Below, piece by piece: positions 1 to 9,103 of a DNA stretch of 64,000 nt. A program made the position numbers and the translations under genes. The notes under the pieces are model-generated. The model ran no database searches. It was given only the letters and a program-made list of their open reading frames with translations, and was not told the DNA's origin. The stretch comes from Chitinophagales bacterium (GTDB taxonomy: Bacteria > Bacteroidota > Bacteroidia > Chitinophagales > Chitinophagaceae): contig JAIXKI010000017.1 in assembly GCA_026936105.1 (NCBI GenBank), positions 138,890-202,889 of the forward strand. Reading direction: 5' to 3'. Numbering within the stretch: the stretch's first letter is position 1; the number at the start of each line of letters is the position of its first letter.

Positions 1-14
1 ATTCTATTCGAAAG

Positions 15-1958
15 CTATTTTGAAGAATTCTTTTTAAAAGCTTCCAACCCGCATTTGAGCCAATCGGCAAATTCCTGTGCATCCGGTGTATAAAATTTGG
101 TTTTGACCAATGCTTTTTCATCCGGGCTTACAATTGCATATTGCGGCTGTGAAGTGGCATCGAAATTTTCTATTTGAAAAGCCGTCCATTTATCACCAAC
201 AGTAACAATAGATTTTTCCACTCCGTTCTTTGTCTGATACACGGTTTGCTGTGAGGCGGGAAGCTTTGTCCTTTCATCCACATACAGAGAGACCAGGATA
301 AAATCATTGCGCATCAGTTTCTCCACATAAGATTTGGTCCACACTTTTTCTTCCATCCTGCGGCAGTTCACGCATGCCCATCCTGAAAAGTCTATCAATA
401 CCGGTTTATTTTCCTTCTTTGCCAACTGAATAGCCTCTTCATAATCCATTATCTGGTTATCACAATTCACAGGGTTTTGATAAATGCTGTAGCAGGTTGG
501 CGGCGGGAATCCGCTGATCAGTTTCAGCTTTGCCCATGAAGTATTGGTCACACCGGGAATAAGATAAAGAGTGGCTGCAGTAAATAAAATGATAAAAACA
601 ATTCTTGTCTTGCTGAACTTTTTAACCGGAGAACTGTGTGAGAAACGGATCAATCCAAAAAGGTATAGAACAATAAGGATCCCAATGATGACCCATAGGC
701 CGACAAATACTTCTCTTTTCAAAATCCCGAAATGCTTTACGTTGTCTGCATTGGCCAGGAATTTCACGGCAAGCGCCAGCTCAATAAAGCCCAGCACCAC
801 TTTCACGTCGGTAAGCCAGCCGCCTGACTTGGGAATGGAATGAAGCCATTTGGGAAACAGAGCGAATATGGCAAACGGCAATCCCAATGCCAGGCCAAAG
901 CCTGCAGCACCAATGGTCAACGGCCATGCTCCTTTTTCCGCCACTCCTGCCAGCAGAGTTCCCAATATAGGGCCGGTACAGGAAAATGAAACCACGGAAA
1001 GGGTAAGCGCCATAAAAAATATTCCGCCTACATTGCTTAACCCCGAACGGGTTCCCATTTTATTGGCCAGCCCCGCCGGCAAACCGATCTCATAAAATCC
1101 GAAGAAAGAAAAAGCAAACACCACGAAGATCACGAAGAAGGAAAGGTTCAACCACACATTGGTGGAGATATTATTAAAAATATCTGGATTGGTTTTACCG
1201 GCAATATGAAAAGGAACCGTAAGCAGAACATAGATCAGGAATATGAAAAATCCATACAGCATGGCTCCCTGCACTCCTTTCTTTTTTTGTTCGGCACGTT
1301 TTGTAAAGAAAGACACCGTCAAGGGGATCATGGGAAACACGCAGGGAGTAAGCAATGCAATAAAGCCACCCAACAGCCCGAGCAGGAAAACCAGCAGGTT
1401 GCTGTCTTTTTTCAAAGTATCGCCGCAGTCATTTACGGGGTGTTCAATATCAATAGTAGGGATCAGTATCCTTGTGGTGGAAACAACGCCCCCTTCCAGT
1501 TCAACCACGAAAGGAAAAGGAGTGGAAGGATAAAATTCATCATCCCTTCCATAAGTGTAAGTCATCTCGCCCTGCAATTTGGCCGGCACTTCACCTGATA
1601 TCTGAATGACCGTTGTCCACTGTGTATTGCCTTCAATGACCTTTACATCCTTCCCCTCAAATATTTTGCTCTTAATTTCTTTTACCGTACCGGTCTCTGT
1701 AAAATTTCCGGTTTGCCTGATGCTGGAATCAGAGAAACTCAGTTCCGTCATCTTCACATCATCCAGCGTCTGATCGGGTGCATACAACTGCCATCCTTTT
1801 GCATCATTGGCAGAAAAATTGAGCTCATAGATCCCCTCGCCTTTTTTCTGTGCTTTCACTTCCCAGTGGTAGGGAGAGACAACATCCTGACAGAAACTTT
1901 CAGTGGCAAAGCCTATGGCGAATAAAAGCAGTATGGCGAATCTGGTCTTGAGAAGCAT
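15..1958 (-). CDS. dsbD: Thiol:disulfide interchange protein DsbD
   Basis: Inner-membrane electron carrier that moves reducing power from cytoplasmic thioredoxin to periplasmic thiol proteins. Visible order: signal peptide (1-23), an immunoglobulin-like DsbD-alpha domain (about 25-155), a hydrophobic DsbD-beta domain with TPCVFPMIPL (Cys near 206) and SFSCTGPILG (Cys near 328), then a thioredoxin-like domain with WACVNCRR. The 647-residue length fits the family. Oddity: where DsbD-alpha normally carries a redox Cys pair, this copy reads YTYGRDDEFYPS, with no cysteine. The neighbouring gene upstream encodes a free DsbD-alpha-like domain that keeps both. A terminator-like hairpin lies between the two genes, so co-transcription is uncertain. 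Family call very sure; the in vivo electron route is inference. Confidence 0.95.
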   Translation of the reverse strand: MLLKTRFAILLLFAIGFATESFCQDVVSPYHWEVKAQKKGEGIYELNFSANDAKGWQLYAPDQTLDDVKMTELSFSDSSIRQTGNFTETGTVKEIKSKIFEGKDVKVIEGNTQWTTVIQISGEVPAKLQGEMTYTYGRDDEFYPSTPFPFVVELEGGVVSTTRILIPTIDIEHPVNDCGDTLKKDSNLLVFLLGLLGGFIALLTPCVFPMIPLTVSFFTKRAEQKKKGVQGAMLYGFFIFLIYVLLTVPFHIAGKTNPDIFNNISTNVWLNLSFFVIFVVFAFSFFGFYEIGLPAGLANKMGTRSGLSNVGGIFFMALTLSVVSFSCTGPILGTLLAGVAEKGAWPLTIGAAGFGLALGLPFAIFALFPKWLHSIPKSGGWLTDVKVVLGFIELALAVKFLANADNVKHFGILKREVFVGLWVIIGILIVLYLFGLIRFSHSSPVKKFSKTRIVFIILFTAATLYLIPGVTNTSWAKLKLISGFPPPTCYSIYQNPVNCDNQIMDYEEAIQLAKKENKPVLIDFSGWACVNCRRMEEKVWTKSYVEKLMRNDFILVSLYVDERTKLPASQQTVYQTKNGVEKSIVTVGDKWTAFQIENFDATSQPQYAIVSPDEKALVKTKFYTPDAQEFADWLKCGLEAFKKNSSK

Positions 1959-1973
1959 TTTATTTCAGTGATT

Positions 1974-2007
1974 AAAAAAAATAACGAGCCCTTTTTCAAG
2001 AACCCGT
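1974..2007 (-). terminator. Terminator-like hairpin between the two dsbD-type genes
   Basis: Read on the minus strand, arms ACGGGUUC and GGGCUCGU pair over 8 positions, three of them G-U, around an 8-base loop. UAUUUUUUUU follows. It lies after the 153-residue gene and before dsbD, so it may end the first transcript or attenuate read-through. Confidence 0.6.
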
Positions 2008-2033
2008 CCTATCGTTAAACCGTGCGATCCATT

Positions 2034-2495
2034 TTAATGAACAGCGACGCTGAAATTAACTGTTTTCGGAGGAAGGCATTTCTTATCATCACAGGTCTGG
2101 TATTCCACGCTGCCGCTCAGGTTTGTCTTGGCGCTTGCTTTCAGTTTTACCACCTGTACAAAATCCACTTTACCGGAATACTGGTTTGCAGAGAGCTGCA
2201 GTTTTTCATCATGAAATTTTTCCATCTTACCGATCTCTTTCACTTTCTTATCCAGAACGATCAGAGGATTGGCATTGAACTTAATTCCTGTAGGAATGGC
2301 AATCGCATCTTCCGGCTGAACCTGAGAATATAAATGCCATCCGGGTTGTATAGTGGCTGTCAGGCGCACCTCATAAGTTTTGTCACCGGTCTTTTTGGAA
2401 GTGAATTTCCAGCTTACCGGATCCGGGATCTGCGACCAGCCTTGCCCGGCAATCAGTAAAACGGCTGCGATTGTAAATAATTTCTTCATAATCAA
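2034..2495 (-). CDS. Stand-alone DsbD-alpha-like periplasmic domain protein
   Basis: A 153-residue exported protein. Signal peptide of about 21 residues ending GWSQ, then one domain that aligns by eye with the N-terminal domain of the DsbD encoded just downstream (SWKFTSKKTGDKTYEV against YHWEVKAQKKGEGIYEL, and GWHLYSQ against GWQLYAP). Near its C terminus it has YQTCDDKKCLPP, the Cys-x4-Cys plus proline pattern of redox-active DsbD-alpha. The DsbD next door lacks these cysteines, so this protein may receive electrons from DsbD and pass them on. That role is inferred from motif and position. A good promoter match (2549-2579) precedes it and a hairpin follows. Confidence 0.85.
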   Translation of the reverse strand: MIMKKLFTIAAVLLIAGQGWSQIPDPVSWKFTSKKTGDKTYEVRLTATIQPGWHLYSQVQPEDAIAIPTGIKFNANPLIVLDKKVKEIGKMEKFHDEKLQLSANQYSGKVDFVQVVKLKASAKTNLSGSVEYQTCDDKKCLPPKTVNFSVAVH

Positions 2496-2548
2496 TGGTT
2501 GAAATATGATGTAAGAAAAGATCTGTTATATTTTAAAAAATCAACTCG

Positions 2549-2579
2549 CAAATTTAAGCATAATTCTACTCATATTCAA
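2549..2579 (-). promoter_or_regulatory. Bacteroidota-type promoter for the 153-residue gene
   Basis: On the minus strand, TTG (2577-2579), a 20-base spacer and TAAATTTG (2549-2556) match the Bacteroidota consensus of -33 TTG and -7 TAnnTTTG. The expected RNA start is near 2543, leaving a leader of roughly 48 bases. Confidence 0.65.
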
Positions 2580-2620
2580 TGGAGGGAATGGTAATGGAAT
2601 TCTAAAATCAGATGCTGTTT

Positions 2621-3295
2621 TCAGGATACAAGTTGCGTTTCCATCAGCAGCTCCCTGATGATCTTTCGCCCATCCGTGTTTCCAAGAGCGGTAGAGCAGG
2701 CTCTTTCGGGGTGAGGCATCATACCGAATACATTACGGTTCTTATTGCAAATACCTGCGATATTCCTGACCGAACCATTGGGGTTTGCTTCCGGGGTGAT
2801 ATTGCCCTTTTCATTACAGTACCTGAACAGGATCTGGCCATTCGCTTCCAGTTCATCGAGAGTCTTATCGTCTGCAAAATATCTTCCTTCACCATGGGCA
2901 ACCGGTATTTTATAAATATTGCCGGCATTATCGGCGATAAAAATATTCTTACTGACAAATTGCCTTTCTTCGTTTTGCAGCAGTATTCCCGGAAGCAAAT
3001 GCGATTCACATAAGACCTGGAATCCATTGCAGACACCAAAAACTTTTCCTCCCGCATTAGCAAATTCGATCACGCTTTGCATCATGGGGCTGAATCTTGC
3101 TATGGCCCCGCAGCGCAGGTAATCTCCAAAGGAAAAACCACCGGGCAGCACGATGCAATCATCTGTGGTGAACTGGCTCAGGTCTTTGTCTTTATGCCAG
3201 AGCATAATCACTTCCTGTTCCAGGTCATAAGCCAATGCATCATGCATATCCCTGTCGCAATTAGAACCGGGAAAAACAACCACTCCGAATTTCAT
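2621..3295 (-). CDS. purQ: Phosphoribosylformylglycinamidine synthase, glutaminase subunit PurQ
   Basis: Class I glutamine amidotransferase that releases ammonia for conversion of FGAR to FGAM in purine synthesis, working with PurL (not in this window). N terminus MKFGVVVFPGSNCDRD is typical. The nucleophile Cys lies in GVCNGFQVL and the His/Glu pair in MMPHPERA near the C terminus. The 224-residue length fits the small PurQ type. A longer reading starting at 3361 is possible, but it would add 22 atypical residues, overlap the upstream gene's stop and cover a promoter match at 3318-3325. The ATG at 3293-3295 is therefore chosen. It stands alone rather than in a pur operon. Confidence 0.95.
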   Translation of the reverse strand: MKFGVVVFPGSNCDRDMHDALAYDLEQEVIMLWHKDKDLSQFTTDDCIVLPGGFSFGDYLRCGAIARFSPMMQSVIEFANAGGKVFGVCNGFQVLCESHLLPGILLQNEERQFVSKNIFIADNAGNIYKIPVAHGEGRYFADDKTLDELEANGQILFRYCNEKGNITPEANPNGSVRNIAGICNKNRNVFGMMPHPERACSTALGNTDGRKIIRELLMETQLVS

Positions 3296-3317
3296 AACAA
3301 AATTTTTTTTGAAAGCA

Positions 3318-3325
3318 CAAAGATA
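3318..3325 (-). promoter_or_regulatory. -7 promoter element upstream of purQ
   Basis: TATCTTTG on the minus strand matches TAnnTTTG and lies 23 bases before the purQ ATG. No clear TTG is seen at -33. It supports the shorter purQ start. Confidence 0.45.
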
Positions 3326-3354
3326 AAACAGAAAATGCCGGAGATATGAACCAT

Positions 3355-4344
3355 TTACCAACCGGGCCCATAATACTGATAAACAAGAATAAACCCTAAA
3401 GTGATCCAGAATAACAGGTGAGGGATCAGTTTGATCTTTGAATAGAGATAAGCCGAAGCGTGAAAAGCTGCAAACGGAATGGCAGCAAGGATCCAGTTCT
3501 CAAAATTAAAGTTTGTATTAATGAACGGAACGATCATGGCTGCTAATAAATACAGAAGCAATAAGCTCCATCCTTTGCGGACCTGTATCAGCATCCGGGC
3601 CAGGTTTTTTTGTGTAAAATATCCGCCTATTAAAAAAGGGACCACAATCAAAAAAGTACTGCCCGACACCCACGCCGATTGCTTCAAAACAGGAATGCTG
3701 AAAGAAATATCGGGTAACATATCATTCCAGTCCCAGTGTCCCGAAACAAAAAGATAGATACCTAATAAATAATAAGGCGTGGTGATCCCTAAAATGCAGA
3801 TAAGCCATTCATTCAGCCGGAAAGGCCTCATGACTGCCAAAGCCAGGAACACCCAAACCACAAATGCCAGCGATGAGGGAGAAAGAAAACTTGAGATTCC
3901 TAAGGCAAGACCGACATTGAAGATGATCGCTTTTGCATTCTGCTGATTGTAAATTCCAAATAAGCCTGAAAGGATAAACAGTAAAATAGTATTGATCAGA
4001 AGGGAAGAAGAAAAATAATTCCATTCCGGGAAAAGTGAGGTGATCAGCATATAAGCCATCCCCGGCAAATAGGTGGAAGAGTTCAGGAATCTTCTGTTAT
4101 TGATAAACCGTGTAAGAGTAATTGCCTGAACAAATAAAAGTGCAAATGCCAATAATGGATAAATAAGAGGGGTTGACCCGACGTATAGCTTCAGCCATTC
4201 CAGTATCTTAATGAATAATTTTCCATCGCCGGGTTCTGAAACGGGAACAAAAGGGTGCCGGAATATCGGAAATTTAACAAGAACACCGAAGACAAGCAGT
4301 AAAATAATATTTACAGGAGTCTTTTGTTTAAAGATGTTGATCAC
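3355..4344 (-). CDS. DUF6427-type polytopic membrane protein
   Basis: A 329-residue integral membrane protein with about nine or ten hydrophobic segments spread along its length and no long soluble domain. The opening MINIFKQKTPVNIILLLVFG and the internal SPSSLAFVVWVFLALAVMRPF with FRLNEWL resemble the DUF6427 family found across Bacteroidota. That family has no established biochemical function; some members sit near cell-surface or gliding genes. It starts 33 bases after the stop of the secreted 507-residue gene, so the two may be co-transcribed. The family name is from recognition, not a search. Confidence 0.75.
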   Translation of the reverse strand: MINIFKQKTPVNIILLLVFGVLVKFPIFRHPFVPVSEPGDGKLFIKILEWLKLYVGSTPLIYPLLAFALLFVQAITLTRFINNRRFLNSSTYLPGMAYMLITSLFPEWNYFSSSLLINTILLFILSGLFGIYNQQNAKAIIFNVGLALGISSFLSPSSLAFVVWVFLALAVMRPFRLNEWLICILGITTPYYLLGIYLFVSGHWDWNDMLPDISFSIPVLKQSAWVSGSTFLIVVPFLIGGYFTQKNLARMLIQVRKGWSLLLLYLLAAMIVPFINTNFNFENWILAAIPFAAFHASAYLYSKIKLIPHLLFWITLGFILVYQYYGPGW

Positions 4345-4377
4345 GGATAATGGTTGTTGGTTTCAGCCTGTTTGATT

Positions 4378-5901
4378 TTAATTGTAATCTATCTTGGCAA
4401 AACAAATAAGATTCCGGTGAATGCAGGGGATCAGAGTTTGCTTTGCGCTGACCTGCTTCCCGTATTTCGGCATAAATTCATAACCTCTGTCCAGGTTTTT
4501 CAACGTAGGGTTATGATTCAGCTGTCCATCCGGTGAGATCGTATAATCATTGAGCAGGTTTGTCTTTCTTTCCATATTATTAAAAAGGAAATGCAGATGA
4601 TCGCCTGTATTCATCAACTGGTAAGAGATATCATCATCCGACTGGTCATTGAACTGACTTTTGCCGATCACATTGGCCCATTCCATTTTTCCCCGGCTGT
4701 CAAAGGATAACACAGCAATATTGTCGGCATGATATCTCACATTCGTTGAATTATAATAACGTGAATTCCACCATAGATTATTGTAATAGGGAGAATAATA
4801 ATAATAACCCCATGGCGAAGCAAAAGGATATCCGTAGAGATAATCCCACCGGTTCCAGGTCCCATAGCGGGAAGTAGTGTAATAGCTTTCACTTGCGATC
4901 AGAAAACCACCGCTTCTTTTGATAATGATATTCCTTAAAAAATAATCATTGAAAGCCATCCGTGTGGAACTCTCGCCCCTTGCCTCTTTTCTCAGGTCAT
5001 CATTAAAAGTGACGGTATCCTGAACATAAGTGGCACCCGTATTCTTGTCCCAGATAAAAAAGTAAAGCCCGTCAATATTCCCTCTTCTTTGTTTATAATA
5101 AAATGAAGTAAGGAAATATCTATTGTTGAAATTATCAATTTTGATACGTATTTCGTCAAGGTATATAGCCTGAATATTGAGGTCGTTTGTCAAGAGTGTA
5201 TCCTCCATGGATGGCTTGATCACAAAGGAAGCCTGCCCGATATTGTCATTGCTGCCCCGGCTGATCTTGCTAAATACCAGGTCGCCGGTATTGTCCAGAT
5301 GGAATTCATTCAGATAATTATTTCTTTCCTCCATGGGAATGTTCAGCCTGCTTTTTTTCAACAACCGAAGGTCCTGGTCATACAACATGGTGGTCATGTA
5401 GTAAAGCCTCTTATTCTTACTGTTGATTTTGAAAACGATCAGCTTTGACTTGTCTTCGCTGGAGAGAACTGTATAGATCTTGTTATTGGCTGCCAGCCCG
5501 ATGCGTGTGGTGTCCAGCTCCATCACGTCGGAGATCTTTTTGCCCGTGGCATCCAGTTTCACACCGGCACAGTACACAATATTGCGTTTCTGGTACTGGT
5601 ATATCATATAAAAAAAACTGCCGTAAGGGAAAAAATCTACATTGATCATACGGTCATAGTTCGGAAGGAAGTCAAGGTCGGTTCTGGCGACCTGTTTCAT
5701 ATCATTATCAAAAAGTGCGATCGAATTACTGTTGCGGATGCTTTTATATATCAAAAAATTACCTTCAATTTTTCCAATGATATCAAAATTCATTCTGCGG
5801 GTATCATCCCTCTCCGGTTCAGAATACACAATCCTTTGTGCTGATATCATGGAACACATCAGGCAAAACAGGATACTCAATGACCATTTCCCCCTATTCA
5901 T
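4378..5901 (-). CDS. Secreted protein of unknown function, 507 residues (paralogue of the gene at 56687-58243)
   Basis: Signal peptide at 1-21, cleavage expected after MISA before QRIVYSEP. The rest is rich in beta-strand-like stretches; no catalytic motif was recognised. It resembles the 518-residue protein encoded at 56.7-58.2 kb: both mature proteins start QR-x-x-YS, and the C-terminal thirds share an L-x-FL-x-NN motif followed by a T-x4-G block and a final P-x8-FA-x-I. Both look like tracking-type or beta-propeller-like surface proteins, but that is a guess. An odd Tyr/Trp-rich patch around residues 350-380 (GYPFASPWGYYYYSPYYNN) is absent from the paralogue. Probably leads an operon with the DUF6427 gene. 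Confidence 0.7.
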   Translation of the reverse strand: MNRGKWSLSILFCLMCSMISAQRIVYSEPERDDTRRMNFDIIGKIEGNFLIYKSIRNSNSIALFDNDMKQVARTDLDFLPNYDRMINVDFFPYGSFFYMIYQYQKRNIVYCAGVKLDATGKKISDVMELDTTRIGLAANNKIYTVLSSEDKSKLIVFKINSKNKRLYYMTTMLYDQDLRLLKKSRLNIPMEERNNYLNEFHLDNTGDLVFSKISRGSNDNIGQASFVIKPSMEDTLLTNDLNIQAIYLDEIRIKIDNFNNRYFLTSFYYKQRRGNIDGLYFFIWDKNTGATYVQDTVTFNDDLRKEARGESSTRMAFNDYFLRNIIIKRSGGFLIASESYYTTSRYGTWNRWDYLYGYPFASPWGYYYYSPYYNNLWWNSRYYNSTNVRYHADNIAVLSFDSRGKMEWANVIGKSQFNDQSDDDISYQLMNTGDHLHFLFNNMERKTNLLNDYTISPDGQLNHNPTLKNLDRGYEFMPKYGKQVSAKQTLIPCIHRNLICFAKIDYN

Positions 5902-6087
5902 AGTGTATAATTTTTAAAGATTAAAGTTACAGGATAGCCGCCAAAACCTGCATATTTTTGAAAGCTTCATACCGGTAATAGCATAAATACAACCATTTAT
6001 AACAATTTGTAAAGAACCCGGAAATTTCTGCCCAACAGCCTGAAAAATCTGAGAATTATTAAGGTATTTCGTAATGGATTTTGCATA

Positions 6088-6095
6088 TACCTTTG
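6088..6095 (+). promoter_or_regulatory. -7 promoter element upstream of kup
   Basis: TACCTTTG matches the TAnnTTTG consensus 58 bases before the kup ATG. No convincing TTG lies 20 bases upstream. The 252-base gap 5902-6153 holds nothing else recognisable. Confidence 0.4.
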
Positions 6096-6153
6096 CAGCC
6101 ACATCCTACAGAAGTATAAATCTGTACCGGACCCAAACCATAACCGACAGAAA

Positions 6154-8130
6154 GTGAAAATAACGACGAATAAAGTCACCTTCGCTGGACTGATCATAGC
6201 GCTGGGAATCATCTATGGAGACATTGGAACTTCTCCCCTATATGTTTTCAACGCTATTATTAATAACCGTCTTATTACTGAAGACCTGGTCATCGGAAGT
6301 TTATCCTGCATTATCTGGACCATAACCCTGCAGACCACGGTTAAATATGTATGGCTTGTACTTAATGCAGATAACAATGGTGAGGGTGGAATTTTTGCTT
6401 TATATGCATTAGTAAGAAGGCAAAAAAAATGGCTGGTGATCCCGGCAATGATAGGAGGATCAGCCCTGCTTGCTGACGGAATGATCACACCTCCCATCAC
6501 AATAACCTCAGCAGTGGAAGGTTTGGGAAAATTACCGGCAATAAATGTAAGTGAAGGAGATTCTACCATCCTGTATATCGTTATTACAATCCTGGTTCTT
6601 TTCTTTTTTCTGCAGCAATTCGGCACAGCATCTATCGGCAAACTATTTGGACCGATCATGGTCATCTGGTTCAGCATGCTTGCCGTATTAGGAGTTTTTC
6701 ATATCAGCGACAACTATTCTGTTTTTAAAGCCTTTAATCCCTATTATGCTATCGAGTTTATCCGGGTATATCCACAATCACTATGGATGTTAGGAGCTGT
6801 TTTTCTTTGCATCACGGGAGCAGAAGGATTGTACAGCGATCTGGGGCATTGCGGAAGGAGTAATATCAGGATTACATGGGTATTTGTAAAAACCTGTCTC
6901 TTGCTGAACTATATGGGGCAAGCTTCTTCCCTGTTAAATCATTATACCGGGCTTACCATCACCCCGGAAATAAAACATCAATACAATATCAATGCATTCT
7001 ATGATCTGATACCCCACTGGTTCATAATCCCAGGTGTTCTTATTGCTACTAGCGCTGCGGTCATTGCCAGCCAGGCAATGATCTCCGGTTCTTACACTCT
7101 TATCAGTGAAGCAATGCGATTAAATCTATGGCCAAAGTTAAAGATCAGGTATCCTTCAGAAGAAAAGGGCCAGCTTTTCATTCCCAGTGTGAATCTTTTG
7201 ATGTTCGCCGGTTGCACAAGCGTTGTTCTGTATTTCCAGACTTCCAGTAAAATGGAAGCTGCTTATGGATTAGCCATAATTGTTACCATGCTGATGACCA
7301 CAATTTTATTTTCCAACTTTTTGATTACAAACCGGGTAAAACCATTCCTGATCTGGATATTCCTCGGAGTTTATCTATTTATTGAAAGCGGGTTCCTGCT
7401 TGCATTGTTGCAAAAGTTCTCACACGGCGGGTACATTACCCTAATCATTGGTGGCATCATGTTCCTGGTCATGTACACCTGGTTCCGGGCACGAAAGATC
7501 AAGAACCGGTATGTGGAATTTGTACGGCTGGATCATTACATACCCAAGATCCAAGAGCTCCGCAATGACCGTTCTGTTCCCAAATATGCCACCCATCTTA
7601 TCTATCTCACCAGCGCCAATAATCCGAAAGAGATCGAACATAAGATCATGTATTCCATCCTGAATAAAAAGCCTAAGAGAGCTGATATTTACTGGTTCGT
7701 GCATGTGGATACCCTGGACGATCCGTACACCTGCGATTACAAAGTGGAACATATCATTCCCAATGATATTGTCCGTGTGGATTTCAGGTTAGGATTCAGA
7801 ATGCAGCCCCGCATCAACCTGATGTTCCGTAAAGTGGTGGAAGAACTGGTGGCCAACAACGAGGTCAGCATAGCAAGCCGCTATGAAAGTTTTTCCAGCA
7901 ATTACACCGTAGGAGATTTTCAATTTATTGTGCTGGAAAAATATCTGAGCCAGGATAATGAATTACCTTTCATGGAGCGGATCATCATGAAAGTATATTT
8001 CTTCCTGAAAACAATCAGCCTTTCAGAAGAACGCGGTTTCGGATTGGACGTAGCCAATGTAACGGTTGAAAAATTCCCGTTGATCGTGGCTCCGGTTACC
8101 ACGCTCAAGCTGAAACGGGTGGATGATTGA
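6154..8130 (+). CDS. kup: Low-affinity potassium transporter Kup
   Basis: Proton-coupled potassium uptake across the inner membrane (KUP/HAK/KT family). The N-terminal motif GIIYGDIGTSPLYVFNA is the family signature. It is followed by NADNNGEGGIFALYALV and LADGMITPPITITSAVEGL, also diagnostic. About twelve transmembrane segments fill residues 10-440, and a soluble C-terminal domain follows to 658, the usual length. ATG at 6154 follows a -7 promoter match. The next gene begins 54 bases after the stop, so a short operon is possible. Confidence 0.96.
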   Translation: MKITTNKVTFAGLIIALGIIYGDIGTSPLYVFNAIINNRLITEDLVIGSLSCIIWTITLQTTVKYVWLVLNADNNGEGGIFALYALVRRQKKWLVIPAMIGGSALLADGMITPPITITSAVEGLGKLPAINVSEGDSTILYIVITILVLFFFLQQFGTASIGKLFGPIMVIWFSMLAVLGVFHISDNYSVFKAFNPYYAIEFIRVYPQSLWMLGAVFLCITGAEGLYSDLGHCGRSNIRITWVFVKTCLLLNYMGQASSLLNHYTGLTITPEIKHQYNINAFYDLIPHWFIIPGVLIATSAAVIASQAMISGSYTLISEAMRLNLWPKLKIRYPSEEKGQLFIPSVNLLMFAGCTSVVLYFQTSSKMEAAYGLAIIVTMLMTTILFSNFLITNRVKPFLIWIFLGVYLFIESGFLLALLQKFSHGGYITLIIGGIMFLVMYTWFRARKIKNRYVEFVRLDHYIPKIQELRNDRSVPKYATHLIYLTSANNPKEIEHKIMYSILNKKPKRADIYWFVHVDTLDDPYTCDYKVEHIIPNDIVRVDFRLGFRMQPRINLMFRKVVEELVANNEVSIASRYESFSSNYTVGDFQFIVLEKYLSQDNELPFMERIIMKVYFFLKTISLSEERGFGLDVANVTVEKFPLIVAPVTTLKLKRVDD

Positions 8131-8184
8131 TCAAAAAGGAATACTGTTCCGTAAAAATTTTGATACAGCTTAATCTTCCCGGCC

Positions 8185-8973
8185 TTGCCAAAACTGGTCA
8201 TTGATATTATCGCTGGTGTCGTCATCATTCTGATCATACTTTACTTTATTCAGGAAAAGCTGATCTTCAAACCTGAAAAACTCAGGCAGGATTTTCAATA
8301 CAAATACGACATTCCTTTCAAAGAATATTTTTTTGACGTAGCTCCCGGCGTTCGCATCAACGGGCTGCATTTCTACAGGGAAAACCCGAAAGGGCTTATC
8401 CTTTATTTCCACGGGAACACCAGAAGCATCAAAGGCTGGGCAAAATATGCCCGTGATTTTTACCGCTACGATTATGATGTGGTGCTGGTGGATTACAGGG
8501 GATTCGGGAAAAGTACCGGCAAAAGAAGCGAAAAGGAAATGCTGGGAGATATGCAATTCGTTTATGAGCACCTGGCAAAAAAATATTCAGAGCACAGTCT
8601 TATTGTGTACGGCAGAAGTATGGGAAGCGGTTTTGCCACCAAGGTGGCTTCGGAAAATAAACCCCGTTACCTGATACTGGATTCTCCCTATTACAGTTTC
8701 ACAAAAGTGGTGGAGCGTTTCCTCCCCATCCTGCCGGTCCGCTTTGTATTGCGTTACCGTCTTCGCACAGATAAATGGATCAGAAAAGTGAACTGCCCTG
8801 TTTATATCATTCATGGAACTAAAGACAGGATCATCCCCATTCGCCAAAGCGAAGCGCTTCAGAAATTAAATCCTGGAAAGATCACCCTGATCCGGATAAG
8901 AGGTGGCGGCCACAATAACCTTCCTTCCTATGATGAATACCATAATTTTCTCCGCGATATTCTGAAATATTGA
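8185..8973 (+). CDS. Membrane-anchored alpha/beta hydrolase
   Basis: A 262-residue serine hydrolase of the BEM46/YfhR-like type. One N-terminal hydrophobic segment (residues 4-23) anchors it. Then come LYFHGNTRS (oxyanion region), the nucleophile elbow GRSMG with Ser145, HGTKDRIIP with Asp214, and GGGHNN with His243, giving a complete catalytic triad. The substrate is unknown. The reading frame has no ATG near its start: it opens with TTG at 8185, with only seven sense codons between the upstream in-frame stop and that TTG. TTG is therefore the likely start. It follows kup in the same direction. Confidence 0.85.
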   Translation: MPKLVIDIIAGVVIILIILYFIQEKLIFKPEKLRQDFQYKYDIPFKEYFFDVAPGVRINGLHFYRENPKGLILYFHGNTRSIKGWAKYARDFYRYDYDVVLVDYRGFGKSTGKRSEKEMLGDMQFVYEHLAKKYSEHSLIVYGRSMGSGFATKVASENKPRYLILDSPYYSFTKVVERFLPILPVRFVLRYRLRTDKWIRKVNCPVYIIHGTKDRIIPIRQSEALQKLNPGKITLIRIRGGGHNNLPSYDEYHNFLRDILKY

Positions 8974-9103
8974 TGCTGGAAAGCGCTCCATTCTGCCCGG
9001 TTATTCCTTTATCTACAGAACTCCTGTTAATAAAAATATAATTCAATAGCATCGCTTTCAATTGGAGTCTTGTTTGAAAATCAAATATTCAAATAAGAAT
9101 ATC

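Noticed and set aside
5000-5200. CRISPR arrays, tRNA or rRNA genes anywhere in the window
   Set aside because: No regularly spaced repeats, T-loop (GGTTCRA) cloverleafs or rRNA-like stretches were found while reading the intergenic regions. The coordinates are only a placeholder for the whole window.
5902-6153. Riboswitch (for example c-di-AMP type) before kup
   Set aside because: No recognisable conserved core or stable multi-stem fold was seen; only a -7 promoter element is supported.
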